The translations under genes were made by a program, and so were the position numbers. A DNA stretch of 64,000 nucleotides from NCBI GenBank assembly GCA_963920705.1, contig OY987226.1, positions 3,288,501 through 3,352,500 of the forward strand, given 5' to 3'. The notes below the pieces were generated by a model. That model saw only the letters and a list, made by a program, of their open reading frames with translations. It searched no databases and was not told the origin of the DNA. The first letter of the stretch is position 1. The number at the start of each line of letters is the position of its first letter. The stretch is from Odiellus spinosus. Taxonomy: Eukaryota; Arthropoda; Arachnida; Opiliones; Phalangiidae. Below, one piece after another: positions 25,026 through 35,300 of this stretch.

Positions 25026-26402
25026 TTAAACAGTAACGAGAGGTTTTGCTTCCTTGTTCACAACGTAGAATCTGTATTTGTTTCCAAATAATCCCCATAT
25101 AACAGCCGTGTTTTCAATGACTATATTGAATGGTACGGTGCACAAAGCGCCGATTAGTCTCAGTACGAAACGAATAGGTCCCAGTCGATAAAAGCTGAAT
25201 GATTTGATTACCCCGAAAACATACATGTAGATATTCACGGCTCCAATGAATGCGCACAAAATGGTGATAGGCTGCCAACACGGTATTGGAAATAAACCGG
25301 CTAAAATAATGTTGGACGTGCTTAACGGTATAGTGAGCCAAGAGTATAAGGATATGCTAAGGAAAATCTTTGTCGAGATAGGAATTGCTGGGCTGTGAAC
25401 GACTAGATATATGCCTTGAATCCAACGTTTTCTTTGCTGCACAAAATCCCAAACGGTGAATGGAGATTTTTCCCACATTTCACCTTCAATGAAATCAAAT
25501 GTGTAGCCATCTTTCGCCGCCACCATGCTAAAATAGCAATCTTCAGCGATCGATCCATCAATACCGTGATCGAAAGAAACCTTTTTTTCAGCTCCAGCTT
25601 GCGTTACCACGTAAGAACCTTTCCATCCAAACACTGGACGATGAAATTTTTTAAACTGAAAACGTAGCTTGCCCATGTCATCGGCTATTCGGAAGCTGTC
25701 TGCTAAAGTCGTTAGCCAATTAACGACGTTTTCATTGGCATACGTGATCAAACCTTGCCCAAATTGATGTTGCCCGTTGTAAGCAAAGTTTAATACTCCT
25801 TTAGCGGCATTTTCTGTGATGATTGTCTCTTCGTCTAAATGGACAATCCAGTCAGTGTCGTTAAGTAAATTAACTTCGTCTTCGAGGCAATACTGCAAAG
25901 CTCTAGCTTTAAACAAAGCGCCAGATTTTGTACGGTAGCTTGTAGGGACAACAACCTCTCTAATTCGAGCGTGTTTAGGTAGATTAAGAGGCTTGTCAGA
26001 CACTACTTCCATCATAAAGTTTTCCAGTCCCACATCTAAACACGTGTTCATGTTCCGTGTTACGTTGCTTTTAACTAAATCAGGATAATCTCCCCTCGTT
26101 ACGGTACGAATGCATATAAAAGGTGCCAGTAAAGGAGAACCCTTTAACGCAACCTTATCCGGGAAAGCATTGTAAATGACTAAGCCGAGGAAGTTGAATA
26201 TTGTCTGTGGTAGGGCTAGAAAGGGCAGGATTCGAAAAGCGTAAAGAAGAAATGTCCACAAATAACCGTAATTGCTAATTGGATCCACGTCTTCATAAGC
26301 AAATTTCCAAAGGTGGATTCCACCCGTGAACACTTCCATCACAATGATAAGCGTAAAAAATAGGATACAGTGGACAATATGTTTTCCTTGGCTGCTCAAC
26401 AT
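25026..26402 (-). CDS. egh: Egghead: beta-1,4-mannosyltransferase of arthro-series glycosphingolipids
   Basis: A single uninterrupted coding exon of 458 residues, matching the family length (about 457). By homology it transfers mannose from GDP-mannose to glucosylceramide at the ER/Golgi membrane. Seen: an N-terminal membrane segment (HCILFFTLIIVMEVF), a second near LLYAFRILPFLALP, the GT2 DXD-like motif HLDEET (about 188-193), EDCYF (about 287), the QQRKRWIQG motif (about 322), and C-terminal hydrophobic segments. The frame is open 24 codons further upstream, but I start at MLSSQGK because tttgttttcag, a good acceptor, ends just before 26427. The extra codons are therefore probably intron and 5' UTR. 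This also matches where the known family begins. No lesion seen. Confidence 0.94.
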   Translation of the reverse strand: MLSSQGKHIVHCILFFTLIIVMEVFTGGIHLWKFAYEDVDPISNYGYLWTFLLYAFRILPFLALPQTIFNFLGLVIYNAFPDKVALKGSPLLAPFICIRTVTRGDYPDLVKSNVTRNMNTCLDVGLENFMMEVVSDKPLNLPKHARIREVVVPTSYRTKSGALFKARALQYCLEDEVNLLNDTDWIVHLDEETIITENAAKGVLNFAYNGQHQFGQGLITYANENVVNWLTTLADSFRIADDMGKLRFQFKKFHRPVFGWKGSYVVTQAGAEKKVSFDHGIDGSIAEDCYFSMVAAKDGYTFDFIEGEMWEKSPFTVWDFVQQRKRWIQGIYLVVHSPAIPISTKIFLSISLYSWLTIPLSTSNIILAGLFPIPCWQPITILCAFIGAVNIYMYVFGVIKSFSFYRLGPIRFVLRLIGALCTVPFNIVIENTAVIWGLFGNKYRFYVVNKEAKPLVTV

Positions 26403-27643
26403 GATTACTTGTAATTTCAAAAATAGTCTGAAAACAAAATCGTTTTTATGAGAGATGGGGACACTCATTGACAAAGCCTGTTTGCTTCCCTCTAACCCTG
26501 CCTTAGGATGTCTTCTAATTCAGTGCCAAAACATTGAATTTAAAACCACAATGCAGCTACAATGATTAATATTTGTCTTTTTTTAAGATTAATACATGAC
26601 TGGGTTACAAAAAAGACCAGCCCACAACAATTATTGGAGATGAGGAACCTACAGGACAACAGCAAGACTCTGGTCTTCAGTTGCATGTTTAGAGCCAGTA
26701 CTTAATTCCATGTGGCATGCTACTTGAGGGGATCTGCAGGTAAGCCCATTAAATTCAACGTTTTGGCGCATCAACTCATCCGACTTAACGGATTCAGCAT
26801 AGGGTTATAACTTATAAGGTAGTATCTTATGGCGTTTTCCATTGATCTGCTGAGGTGCAGTTCAAAGAAAAAGTCCATTAGCACCATTAGTCATGTAAAT
26901 TTCCGATTTCGTAGATAAATTAAATATCTAAGCCTTTGCCACCTACTTGGGTTTTGAACTTTTGATTGCGATTCTCAGTCTGCCTTGTCGATTTCTGGGA
27001 AACTCGAAGCTTAGGTTAAAATAACTGTATTTTAAACTTCGGCCATCTTATGGTTATTAATTTTTGGCTACTTTTTTGTTACCTGTCTGACCTAATTCGA
27101 AAGATGAAACGAAACGAACCTAGCCTATACGAGCCGTGCTTTCCCGCAGCGGTTTCCCACGGTTTCTACATAAAACCTTGTGAAAAACGCGACAGTAATT
27201 AACGAATCAGAGACTCCGAACGGAAGTGACAGAAAAAAAATTATTGCGTCACAGCCGGCAATGTTTCGGATGCGAACACACCCTCTTAACCTTGAACAAA
27301 AAAAGCTCCTGCATAAGTATGCAATAACAAGTCCGTTTCTTTCATTTGATTGGTTACGTGAAAGATGGGGGAAGGAGCTTATTTATTTTTTGTGTTGGAA
27401 GGCGGCAACCACGAAAGAAGATTTTAGGATTTTGTCTGCTATATCTTCTGTCAGCGATGAGTAAACCAAATTAGACATTTGAAAATAACTTTTTTAAATC
27501 TATAAATATGGATAAAATTGGCGCAAGGTATGTTGGATTAAACAAATTTCGATAAAATGGTACTTTTTGCAATTGATGTATAATTGCGGCTAAAATTTAT
27601 TATCAAAAATTAGAGAATTCCACTGAGCCTAACTCACTATAGA
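26403..27643. other. Upstream region of egh, no gene recognised
   Basis: Probably holds the egh 5' UTR exon(s), since an acceptor for the minus strand lies at 26427/26428. An open frame at 27180-27464 (plus) starts with GTG and has no recognisable domain, so it is not called. I see nothing else I can support. Confidence 0.4.
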
Positions 27644-29463
27644 CATAGCCTCCTCGATCACGCGCTTCGGCTGCGCTCGCGCTATAGAAGCCTCGGCAAA
27701 GAAAAAAATTAACATGTGTTTGAGAGAATAAATGGGAAATTAAAACTCCCCCAAAAGACGGCGCGAAAAAGCACTAAAATGTAGGGGGGAAAAGTCGAGG
27801 GGAGAAACAAATTCTTGTCTAAAGTTTTAAATTTACGCTCCAGCTTCCTGATTTTTTAACCACATCTAATTAAGTATGTACGGATAATTTACAAATTAAT
27901 TCCGAGCCTTTGAGAATTACAGATTTGGCGTTAATAATTGTTGAAACTAGCGAACCTATTATTTTTCTTTACTGACCGAGCTTTTTGCGGTTTTCACCGA
28001 TTGCGCGGGGTTCTTTTTAAATCTAAAGCCTTGATCCATTAACACAGGCACTGCAGTCACGCTGTAGATGCTATTTATAAACTTATATTCTAATTTCACC
28101 CTCTGATTTGATTTTTATTCTATGACAATATACTATTTTACTCAAAAACAAGTGTGGAAATTAATAAGGTTGCAATTGTGAGAATTGATAAGAGAGAGAA
28201 ATTACTAAATTTTGAAGCCGGGTAATAGGCCTTATTATAAAATAATCTTTGGAAACGAATAAAAGAACCGTTAAAAAGCACCCGTTTGTATTGAAGATGG
28301 TCCTTTTTTCAAGGCTGGTACAAAGTATAGGATTTTCTATACTTTTTCCAGCCTTGAAACTAACAAAAAGAGCCGTTATATAGAACCCGTTTATACGGAA
28401 GATGGGACATTTTTTCAAGGTTGAGACGTAGTCGGAATTTATGTTATCGTCTATTCGGGTCAACTCTGTTTTCAAACCACTCTTCCCTGTTTCGGCTCAA
28501 AAATCTAAATACGGCGGTCTTCTCTTGTCTTTTCGTTGGATACAGTTGTCTAAAAATTTTGAGAGCTCTATGATGGGTATTTATTTCCTAGTAGTACATC
28601 ACATTCTTGTACACTAACTTGTAAGAAATCCCTTAATATTTTCGTAAACAATAGCATTGTGAAATGAGAGTCCCCAAATAATTTGAGATTCTCTTTAAAT
28701 TTAAAACATTCACCACCATCTTAACCTATGATCAGATAGTAGTAGTATCAATATGTTGTAAAAAATATATTTATACCAATATTAGATTGCCCCGAACAAC
28801 ATTTTTTCCAAACCTAGTTATTTAATCTAATCTAGGGTTGAAAGGCGAAATATTTCCCTAACCAGATTTCGTAATTTTAGGGTGATAAATTTAAATTAAA
28901 AATTAATTATCAATGTGAGGTGGTAGCGTGTAAGTTGTGAAATTTTGGGAGAGAAGTTTTTTTGCCGTTTTCAAAACGCCATACATAGTTATTTAACTAT
29001 AACGAGAGTAGATTTAACACTAATCTATTATCATTATAGTTAAATACCTATGTATGGCATTTGGAAAATGGCAGGAAAACTTCTCTCCCAAAATTTCAAA
29101 ACTTACCAGAGTTAATGATTGAAGCACCAAATTGTACGCGGTAAAGCTTTGCACACGCTACAATCTTACGTTGATATTTAATTTTTTACTTAAAAACTAA
29201 TCACCCTAAAATTATGAAACCTGGTTAGGGAGATAAAATAAACTAATTTGGAAAACATATATTTTAATTGTGGCTTTTAAAAATCATTAAAGATCCGAAA
29301 AGGGCAAAACCCTTCAAATTTGGTCAGTTTCCCCCCTTTGAGACGTGCATCAGTTTGGGGGAGTTTTGTAAATCTCGAGAATTCATTTATTCGCGATTTT
29401 CGGCCGATTGCCGGGGCTTCTATAGCGCGAGCGCAGCCGAAGCGCGTGATCGAGGAGGCTATG
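27644..29463. mobile_element. Non-autonomous DNA transposon with long terminal inverted repeats (1.8 kb)
   Basis: 49 bp at 27644-27692 (CATAGCCTCCTCGATCACGC ... CTATAGAAGCC) are the exact inverse of 29415-29463. Weaker inverted similarity continues inward for more than 100 bp: gaataaatg and aaaactcccccaaa on the left match their inverse near 29340-29400. The TIR is GC-rich against an AT-rich surround. No transposase is visible. The interior holds a direct repeat (accgttaaaaagcacccgtt at about 28265, with a diverged partner at about 28372) and a second fold-back element at 28855-29232. Confidence 0.75.
28855..29232. mobile_element. Fold-back (palindromic) element nested in the 1.8-kb element
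   Basis: The outer arms CCTAACCAGATTTCGTAATT and TTAGGGTGAT invert to ATCACCCTAAAATTATGAAA and CCTGGTTAGG at 29200-29230. The inner arms GGGAGAGAAG...ATACATAGTTATTTAACTAT (about 28949-29002) invert to ATAGTTAAATACCTATGTAT...CTTCTCTCCC (about 29037-29090). Almost the whole 378 bp can fold into one hairpin. Non-coding. Confidence 0.75.
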
Positions 29464-29642
29464 CTATAGAGCACCGAGTAAAATTCACAAATTATATATG
29501 CCTTGCAAAAGATTGATTTTTCAAAGCGGAACATATAAAAGCCATTAACCCAATGTGTGTTTTTGCTTGTCCCAGGGACAGCTAAAACTGTAGCGAATCA
29601 AATGTTCTAAAGTTTAAATGCCTCAGAGCGCGCTTTTTTCTA

Positions 29643-29814
29643 TTAAAGGCCCTATCTGCTCTAGAATTTGCCCCTTGAAAATCATCTTCCCTTATGCACA
29701 CAGCTTAGCTTTGACTGTACAATTTATGATGACCAACGTCGTCAGCTAAGCAAAAAAGGGCGACTTTAAAGGGGCTTTAGAAAACGCAGACTGCTCCTTT
29801 AAAGTTGTTAGTAG
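29643..29814. mobile_element. MITE of the AAAGG-CTATCTGC family, intergenic copy
   Basis: Begins ATTAAAGGCCCTATCTGCTC and ends gcagactgctcctttaaag. The interior (atcatcttcccttatgcaca, attgt/aattta) matches the copies at 17343, 35190 and 42960, in the opposite orientation to the 17343 copy. Confidence 0.65.
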
Positions 29815-30448
29815 CCATTATTCAGCTCTTTGTTGTCTGGCAGATAACACATGACACCTCTCTTACCTAAATTGCTGTAAAATTGAAAACGTCAACAAAT
29901 CTGCTGGTGCCAAGTTAAACTTTTAACTTGTCTATAGTACAGTTTGATCATTTTGATTGTGTTTGAACTTACCCTAATCTGAAATTCTTCACTATACATC
30001 AAACACTCCAAAAAGTAAATTTTTTTATACTCAAAGGCTAAAAACACTTTTATTAACTTAAAGTGTATCATGTGTAAATGTTTTGACGAGTTTAGTTACA
30101 ATATGTTATGATTCTAATGGGAGGGCACGGGTACAAGGTTTTTAGGAAATATCCAAAATACAATTACGACGTTTTTTTTTTTTTTTTCACTCTCTCCAAT
30201 CTGACTAGCCGGAGCTTTCGTTAAAATCGTGAAATTAAAATTTCATTATTTTTATAACACTCAACATGAACGAATAAAATGCAAAATAAAAACAAAGAAA
30301 ACGATGGCACCTATCCTATACCGTGACAAAAAGTGACAAACTTATACGTAACTTTTCGCGTTTGTCATTTAGGTACTTTGGGGGAGCGATGGCTGATTTA
30401 TATTATGTTACCAGTAGATGTTTATGTTTAGGCGATGTTAAACGTTAT

Positions 30449-31847
30449 TTAGTTCATGGGAGGTTGTTGTTGTTTCTTCGAATGAAATCTGACATCATGT
30501 TCGCGTCTTTGACTGGGCGAAATGAAGCCCCGTCCGCATTGTGTGCACTGATGAGGATACTGTTTCGTGTGAACGCAAATGACGTGAGCTTTGAGCGAAC
30601 TGGCTTGCGTGAAGCTTTTGAAACAAATGGAGCAAGTGTAAGGACGCTCCTTCGTATGCACGCGCATGTGACATATCAGCGTGTTACGAAGTGTGAAACA
30701 TTTTCCGCAGTCCAAACACTTCAGGGGACGCAAATTAGTGTGCGTTTTTAGGTGCGAGTCCAAGTTTCGCTGGCTAACAAATATTTTACTACAGCGGGGG
30801 CATGGGAAGTATCGCCCGTCTCCCGGATCCATCACCCGTTTAGTTTTTGATTTTCGAGGTTCCGATTGGCCACCCGGGCCAGTCACGTGATTCGCGCGGG
30901 AAGTCGAAGGCCCGTGATTGGCTCGCGGCGTCGACGCCCCGTTGTGATTAGGTCGCGATGATGGCGGTTGTTGTTGTTGTTGCTGCTGCTGCTGCTGATT
31001 TTGGGCCTGAGCTTGTTGATGTTGAGGAGGCGGAGGAGCGGCCGTAACGGCGGCGGCAGCAGCAGCGGCTGCCGCCGCGGAAACTGCCGTGTTCGGTAGC
31101 GCGGCTTCCCGTAAACCCGGGTCCGGACTCGGTCTACAATGACTGTCTTGTACATCCCGATTAAGGTTACAAGGCGAAGAATGATGATTCGACGTACGAA
31201 TCGGCCCTCTCGGTGGTTTAAGTTCGACATTGCTACAAAAATTAAAATCCCAATTACGAGACTCGATTTTCTTAGCATACAAAAATTTTTGGCCTCGAGC
31301 CCGCTCCGTTCCGCACGGAGGCTTATCGTACCGTTATGTCGAACGGACCCCATTATATACGCGCGCGGAAGCCTCCCCTATTTCCCCCATTTTGCAAGGA
31401 CGCCTATACAGGCGCCATGATACGTAAAGTTTAAAAAATCCTATACAAAGTCAGGCGTGCTACGGTAATTTACGTAGTTGTCAACCTATACAGAATTTTG
31501 GTAAATAAAGCCAACGTGCACGGCGCGCGTTTTCTAGCTCGTCGTTCGACACCCGTAAAAATAGCTAGGAATTATTTTTCGCGTCCCAATCTAAAATAAC
31601 GGAGAAGATGCCTCGCACGAGACGGGAAAAGAGAAAGGGAAGAACCCATTATCGCGGAGGAGCTATATTCGTAGTTCATGCTCTGGGCCTACCTTGTAGG
31701 CCTATATCGACGCGCTGCATCCTGCGGGAAACTGGAAACGTCCGGCTGACGATGATGATGGTCCATGAAAATTCCGGCACTCGGTGGATAATTTTGCAAA
31801 TGACTAAATAGTCCGCTCGACATTTTGTTAAAATGTTCGAGATTCAT
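30449..31847 (-). CDS. C2H2 zinc-finger protein with four fingers and Ala/Gln tracts, unnamed
   Basis: Exon 1 is 31693-31847 (MNLEHFNKMSSGLFSHL..., donor ACAAG|gtaggc). Exon 2 is 30449-31232 (acceptor tttttgtag). The AG|C junction restores serine and the frame, giving 312 residues. The long frame of exon 2 extends upstream without an ATG, which is why a first exon is needed. Four C2H2 fingers lie at about 196-216, 224-244, 252-273 and 281-302, with TGE-like linkers replaced by THTNLRP and HTKERP. Before them are a 10-Ala tract (about 104-113), a 10-Gln tract (131-140) and a basic KSKTKR stretch. Inferred role: nuclear DNA-binding transcription regulator. I do not recognise the orthologue. The local sequence is GC-rich, unlike its neighbours. 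Confidence 0.82.
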
Positions 31848-32399
31848 CTTTAAATTATTGTCAAAAAAGTACAGTTGGGCCCGTCACTAGGAAAAGAAAC
31901 ATAGCACCTCGGGGCGCGCCCTCTACCTAAACATCCTAACACTATTTTTGGCAATTTTTAGATGCTAGCGCCACTCGTTCGAAAAACTCGTACTATTCGA
32001 GCGCGGGAAAAGAAGACCTTCAAAACGTGTCTTTTGGGAACGCCTACCCCCCCTTCGTACATACTTCGCTTGACTAGTACTTCATCCATCCATTCGATAA
32101 CGGTGTTACCATGGCGGAAGGTAAATGTCACGCAAAAAAAAATTGCGTTTATGTTTTGGTTTTGAAAAGCGACCGCGTGACTGTTTTAACTTTTATTTTT
32201 ACTTTCTCTTTTAGGTTACGTCACGCTTACTATTTAATTTATCATGACGTAAAGTCGCGTAACTCTTTCCCTGCACGCGACGGAGTAAATTCGTAGGCTT
32301 AGCTCCTGTAACTGTGGTAACTGGTACGTCAATCAAAATCAAATTTGACAATAATTTTTCCTAATTATTTTATCTAAATTATTTAAAACTGATTTAATA
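31848..32399. promoter_or_regulatory. Divergent promoter region between zinc-finger gene and RdRP-like gene
   Basis: 552 bp separate two divergently transcribed start codons. The half next to the zinc-finger gene is CpG-rich (ggggcgcgccct, gagcgcggg). On the plus strand, accATGGCGGAAG|gtaaatg at 32111-32120 and an acceptor (ctttctcttttag) before 32215 would join to an 11-codon frame (MAEGYVTLTI then a stop). This is a plausible spliced upstream ORF or leader for the RdRP-like gene. No clear TATA box was seen. Confidence 0.4.
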
Positions 32400-35300
32400 A
32401 TGGCTTATAGGCCTAAACGTCGAGTGATAGGAAGTTTAGAGCCTAGGGGAAGATACGATCATCATAAAATCGTCGAAATTAGTGTTGAATTTTATCTACA
32501 TCAAATAGAAAATCTAAAGTTAATAGAGAAAAAATTTACTGAAATCGCCAAAAAACTGAAGCAACATTGCGGCATTAAATTGATTAAGCAACGTTACAGT
32601 AATACCTCAACATCTGTAACATTGAGTGAACGTTTATATCTTAAAATTGAATGTGCGGGTGAAAGCTCTAATTTTCCAAAAGAGACCTCCCAAGCTTACT
32701 CAATTTTTCAAAAAGACTTTGTGAAAATTGTTCTTGAAGAAATAGCAAATCATATTGATCGACCCTGGCTGAGTTTTAATCGTAGCAATGCCTATCCAAG
32801 ATATTTTACTAGCGCTCATGAAGATGTCAAAATTGCGAATATTAAAATTGGAACGTTAGTCTCTTGCAGTAAATTTATCGGCCATTTAGCTAGAGGTGTG
32901 CGTGAAGTAAATTTTTTACATGATAATCGTAAGATAGTTATTGATGATCAGTTAGAAATTCAGTACAGTTCCTTCAAAAACATTCTTGTTTATGGAAAAG
33001 AGTGGGTAATACAGGTTTTGCATCCGCCAATAATTTACTCTACTAAAGAAACCAAGTTTTCTCGCCTCAGCGTCAATCCTTTCATATTAGGTCGATGCAA
33101 TGCTATTCTACTCAACTTTGAGAATGAATACGAAGCTAATCAAATTTTATCCCGCATATATTATTGCTGTCAAAACTTTAGTTTAAAAATCTACTACGTT
33201 TGTTTCGAAACACATTCGCAAAAAGTCCCTGATAAATTGTTAAAATTTGATTTCGGTTTGTTCGAAATAAATTACCTGATCGAAGCCATTTTAAGAAGAA
33301 GTTACGCTCTAGAGTTGCAAGGTTTTCTTGCTTTTCGAGTGACTGTTCAAAATTTGCTTAGAAAAAATGCCATAGTTTTAACCGAAGCGTTGAAGGAGTT
33401 AATTTATTCAATGGATGCCGGTTTAGTCTTTCAATTCGAGAGTTTTTTGCAAGAATCATTCGAAATAAAAATCAATGATAAAGTTGCAAACATCTTGGAA
33501 ATAATTCCTGAAAAAATTAAACTAGTTAGAAGAGCCGTTATTACTCCAACTCGGGTTCTACTCTACCCACCTGAACTGATAATTACGAATAGAGTCATTC
33601 GTAAATTTCACATAGATTCCTCTCTAAGAGTAGCATTTCGGGATGACAGTTTGAACAAATTCTCTCAAAGTAATGGCAGATATATCAGAAGAGATGTTAT
33701 TTCAAAAACGGTTAACAGTATCGTGGATGGAATAAATATTGCTAAAAGAAAATTTGAGTTTTTGGGCTGGTCCTGTTCTCAAATTAGAGATCATGGTTTA
33801 TGGATGTACGCCAAAGACCCGCAAGGCAACACCGCAGTGTCTATTCAAAGATGGATGGGAGATTTCTCAAATATCAGAGTGGTGGCTAAATTTGCAGCAA
33901 GAATGGGACAATGTTTTTCGCAAACGGAAGAGACTGTCGCTGTACCCTTAATCGAAGGTAGAGTTAAAACGGAGGAAGATATCGTAGGAAGTGAAATTGA
34001 CCCAGAAAGCAAAGAGCCTTATGTCTTTTCCGACGGAGTTGGGAAAATTTCATCCGATTTAGCCCAAAAAGTGTGTCATAGACTGGAACTTGCGAAACCA
34101 TGCAGCGCTTTCCAGATAAGATATTCCGGTTACAAAGGGATGCTCGTCGTTGATCCAACACTGAAAGACTTTGATATTATTTTTCGTGAAAGTATGAAGA
34201 AATTTGAGTGCGCATCTTCCCAGACTTTAGAAATAGTCAAGACATCGCAAGCGTGTAATTAATTTAATCTAGGAATGATAGATGTTACACTGGAAATTCT
34301 TAAGAATTTAGAATTGGCCTTGTTCAAATGTCTCATTTAGTGATGTCGATCATGAATAACGTTTTGGGTTATGACAGCTTTTCTTCCCCCGCATCACTGA
34401 TCTGTCATAGTCTCAAGTTATAACGCCTCTTAGTGGCCTAGCTTAATGAAAAATAACTAGATTGAGACAAATAATTAATAAATTTCTTTACAACTTTTCT
34501 ATCTAATAATAAATAGTTACAATCGATAAATCTTATTTTTCCTCACAATTGATAAACTACTCCAAGCCTGGGAATTTATCGAGTGACTTAAATGCTAGCA
34601 ACCAATCAGGGAAAACAGTTAAAGAGTACATGGTTTCATCACTTCTCAGCTAGCTATGCATAAATAGTAACCCCCAGTTTGGAAAATGTTCCTACAATAG
34701 GGTCTATAAGAATTCCCAGTGTAACTTCCATCCTTGATTTAATTCATCAACATTTCACTGTGGGTATTTATTTCTTTTATTTCTTAGGCGGCCTGATGTT
34801 AAACCGACCATTCATAACCATTCTAGACCAAATGGGAATAGAACACTCAGTTTTTCTTAAAATTCAAAATGAAACCTTGCAATGTTACACCGACATGTTT
34901 CTGGATGATGAAAAAGCAGTTGCCTACTTAAGGATGCGTCGCAATATGCCAAATATTCAATTTGATGAGTTTATTACTTCGGGAATTTTCCCTACAGTTG
35001 AACCTTTTTTTCACGCTATGATGTTAACAGGCCATAAATTTGAAATTGGTATGTGTTCGAGACACAACTGCCCAGGCTAACCTCACACCGCTATGTCTGT
35101 TCCGACACTTCTACTCAATTGTTTCTCATCTTCTGCAAACACCTTTTTCCCGTCTAAAATAATTTGTATTACGCGGAACAGTTTTTATCCACCTCTTTTA
35201 AAGTCAACTTTTCTTGCTTAGCATATGACATTGTCCATAACAAATTGTACCGTCATAGCAAGGCTGTGTGCATAAGGGAAGATGATATTAAAGGGTCAAA

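Noticed and set aside
26403-26474. N-terminal extension of egghead by 24 residues
   Set aside because: A strong acceptor (tttgttttcag) ends inside this stretch, and the known family begins at the MLSSQGK-equivalent position.
27180-27464. Open frame of 94 codons
   Set aside because: Starts with GTG, has no ATG at the beginning, no domain and no splice context.
30323-30751. Plus-strand open frame of 142 codons
   Set aside because: It is the antisense shadow of the zinc-finger exon.
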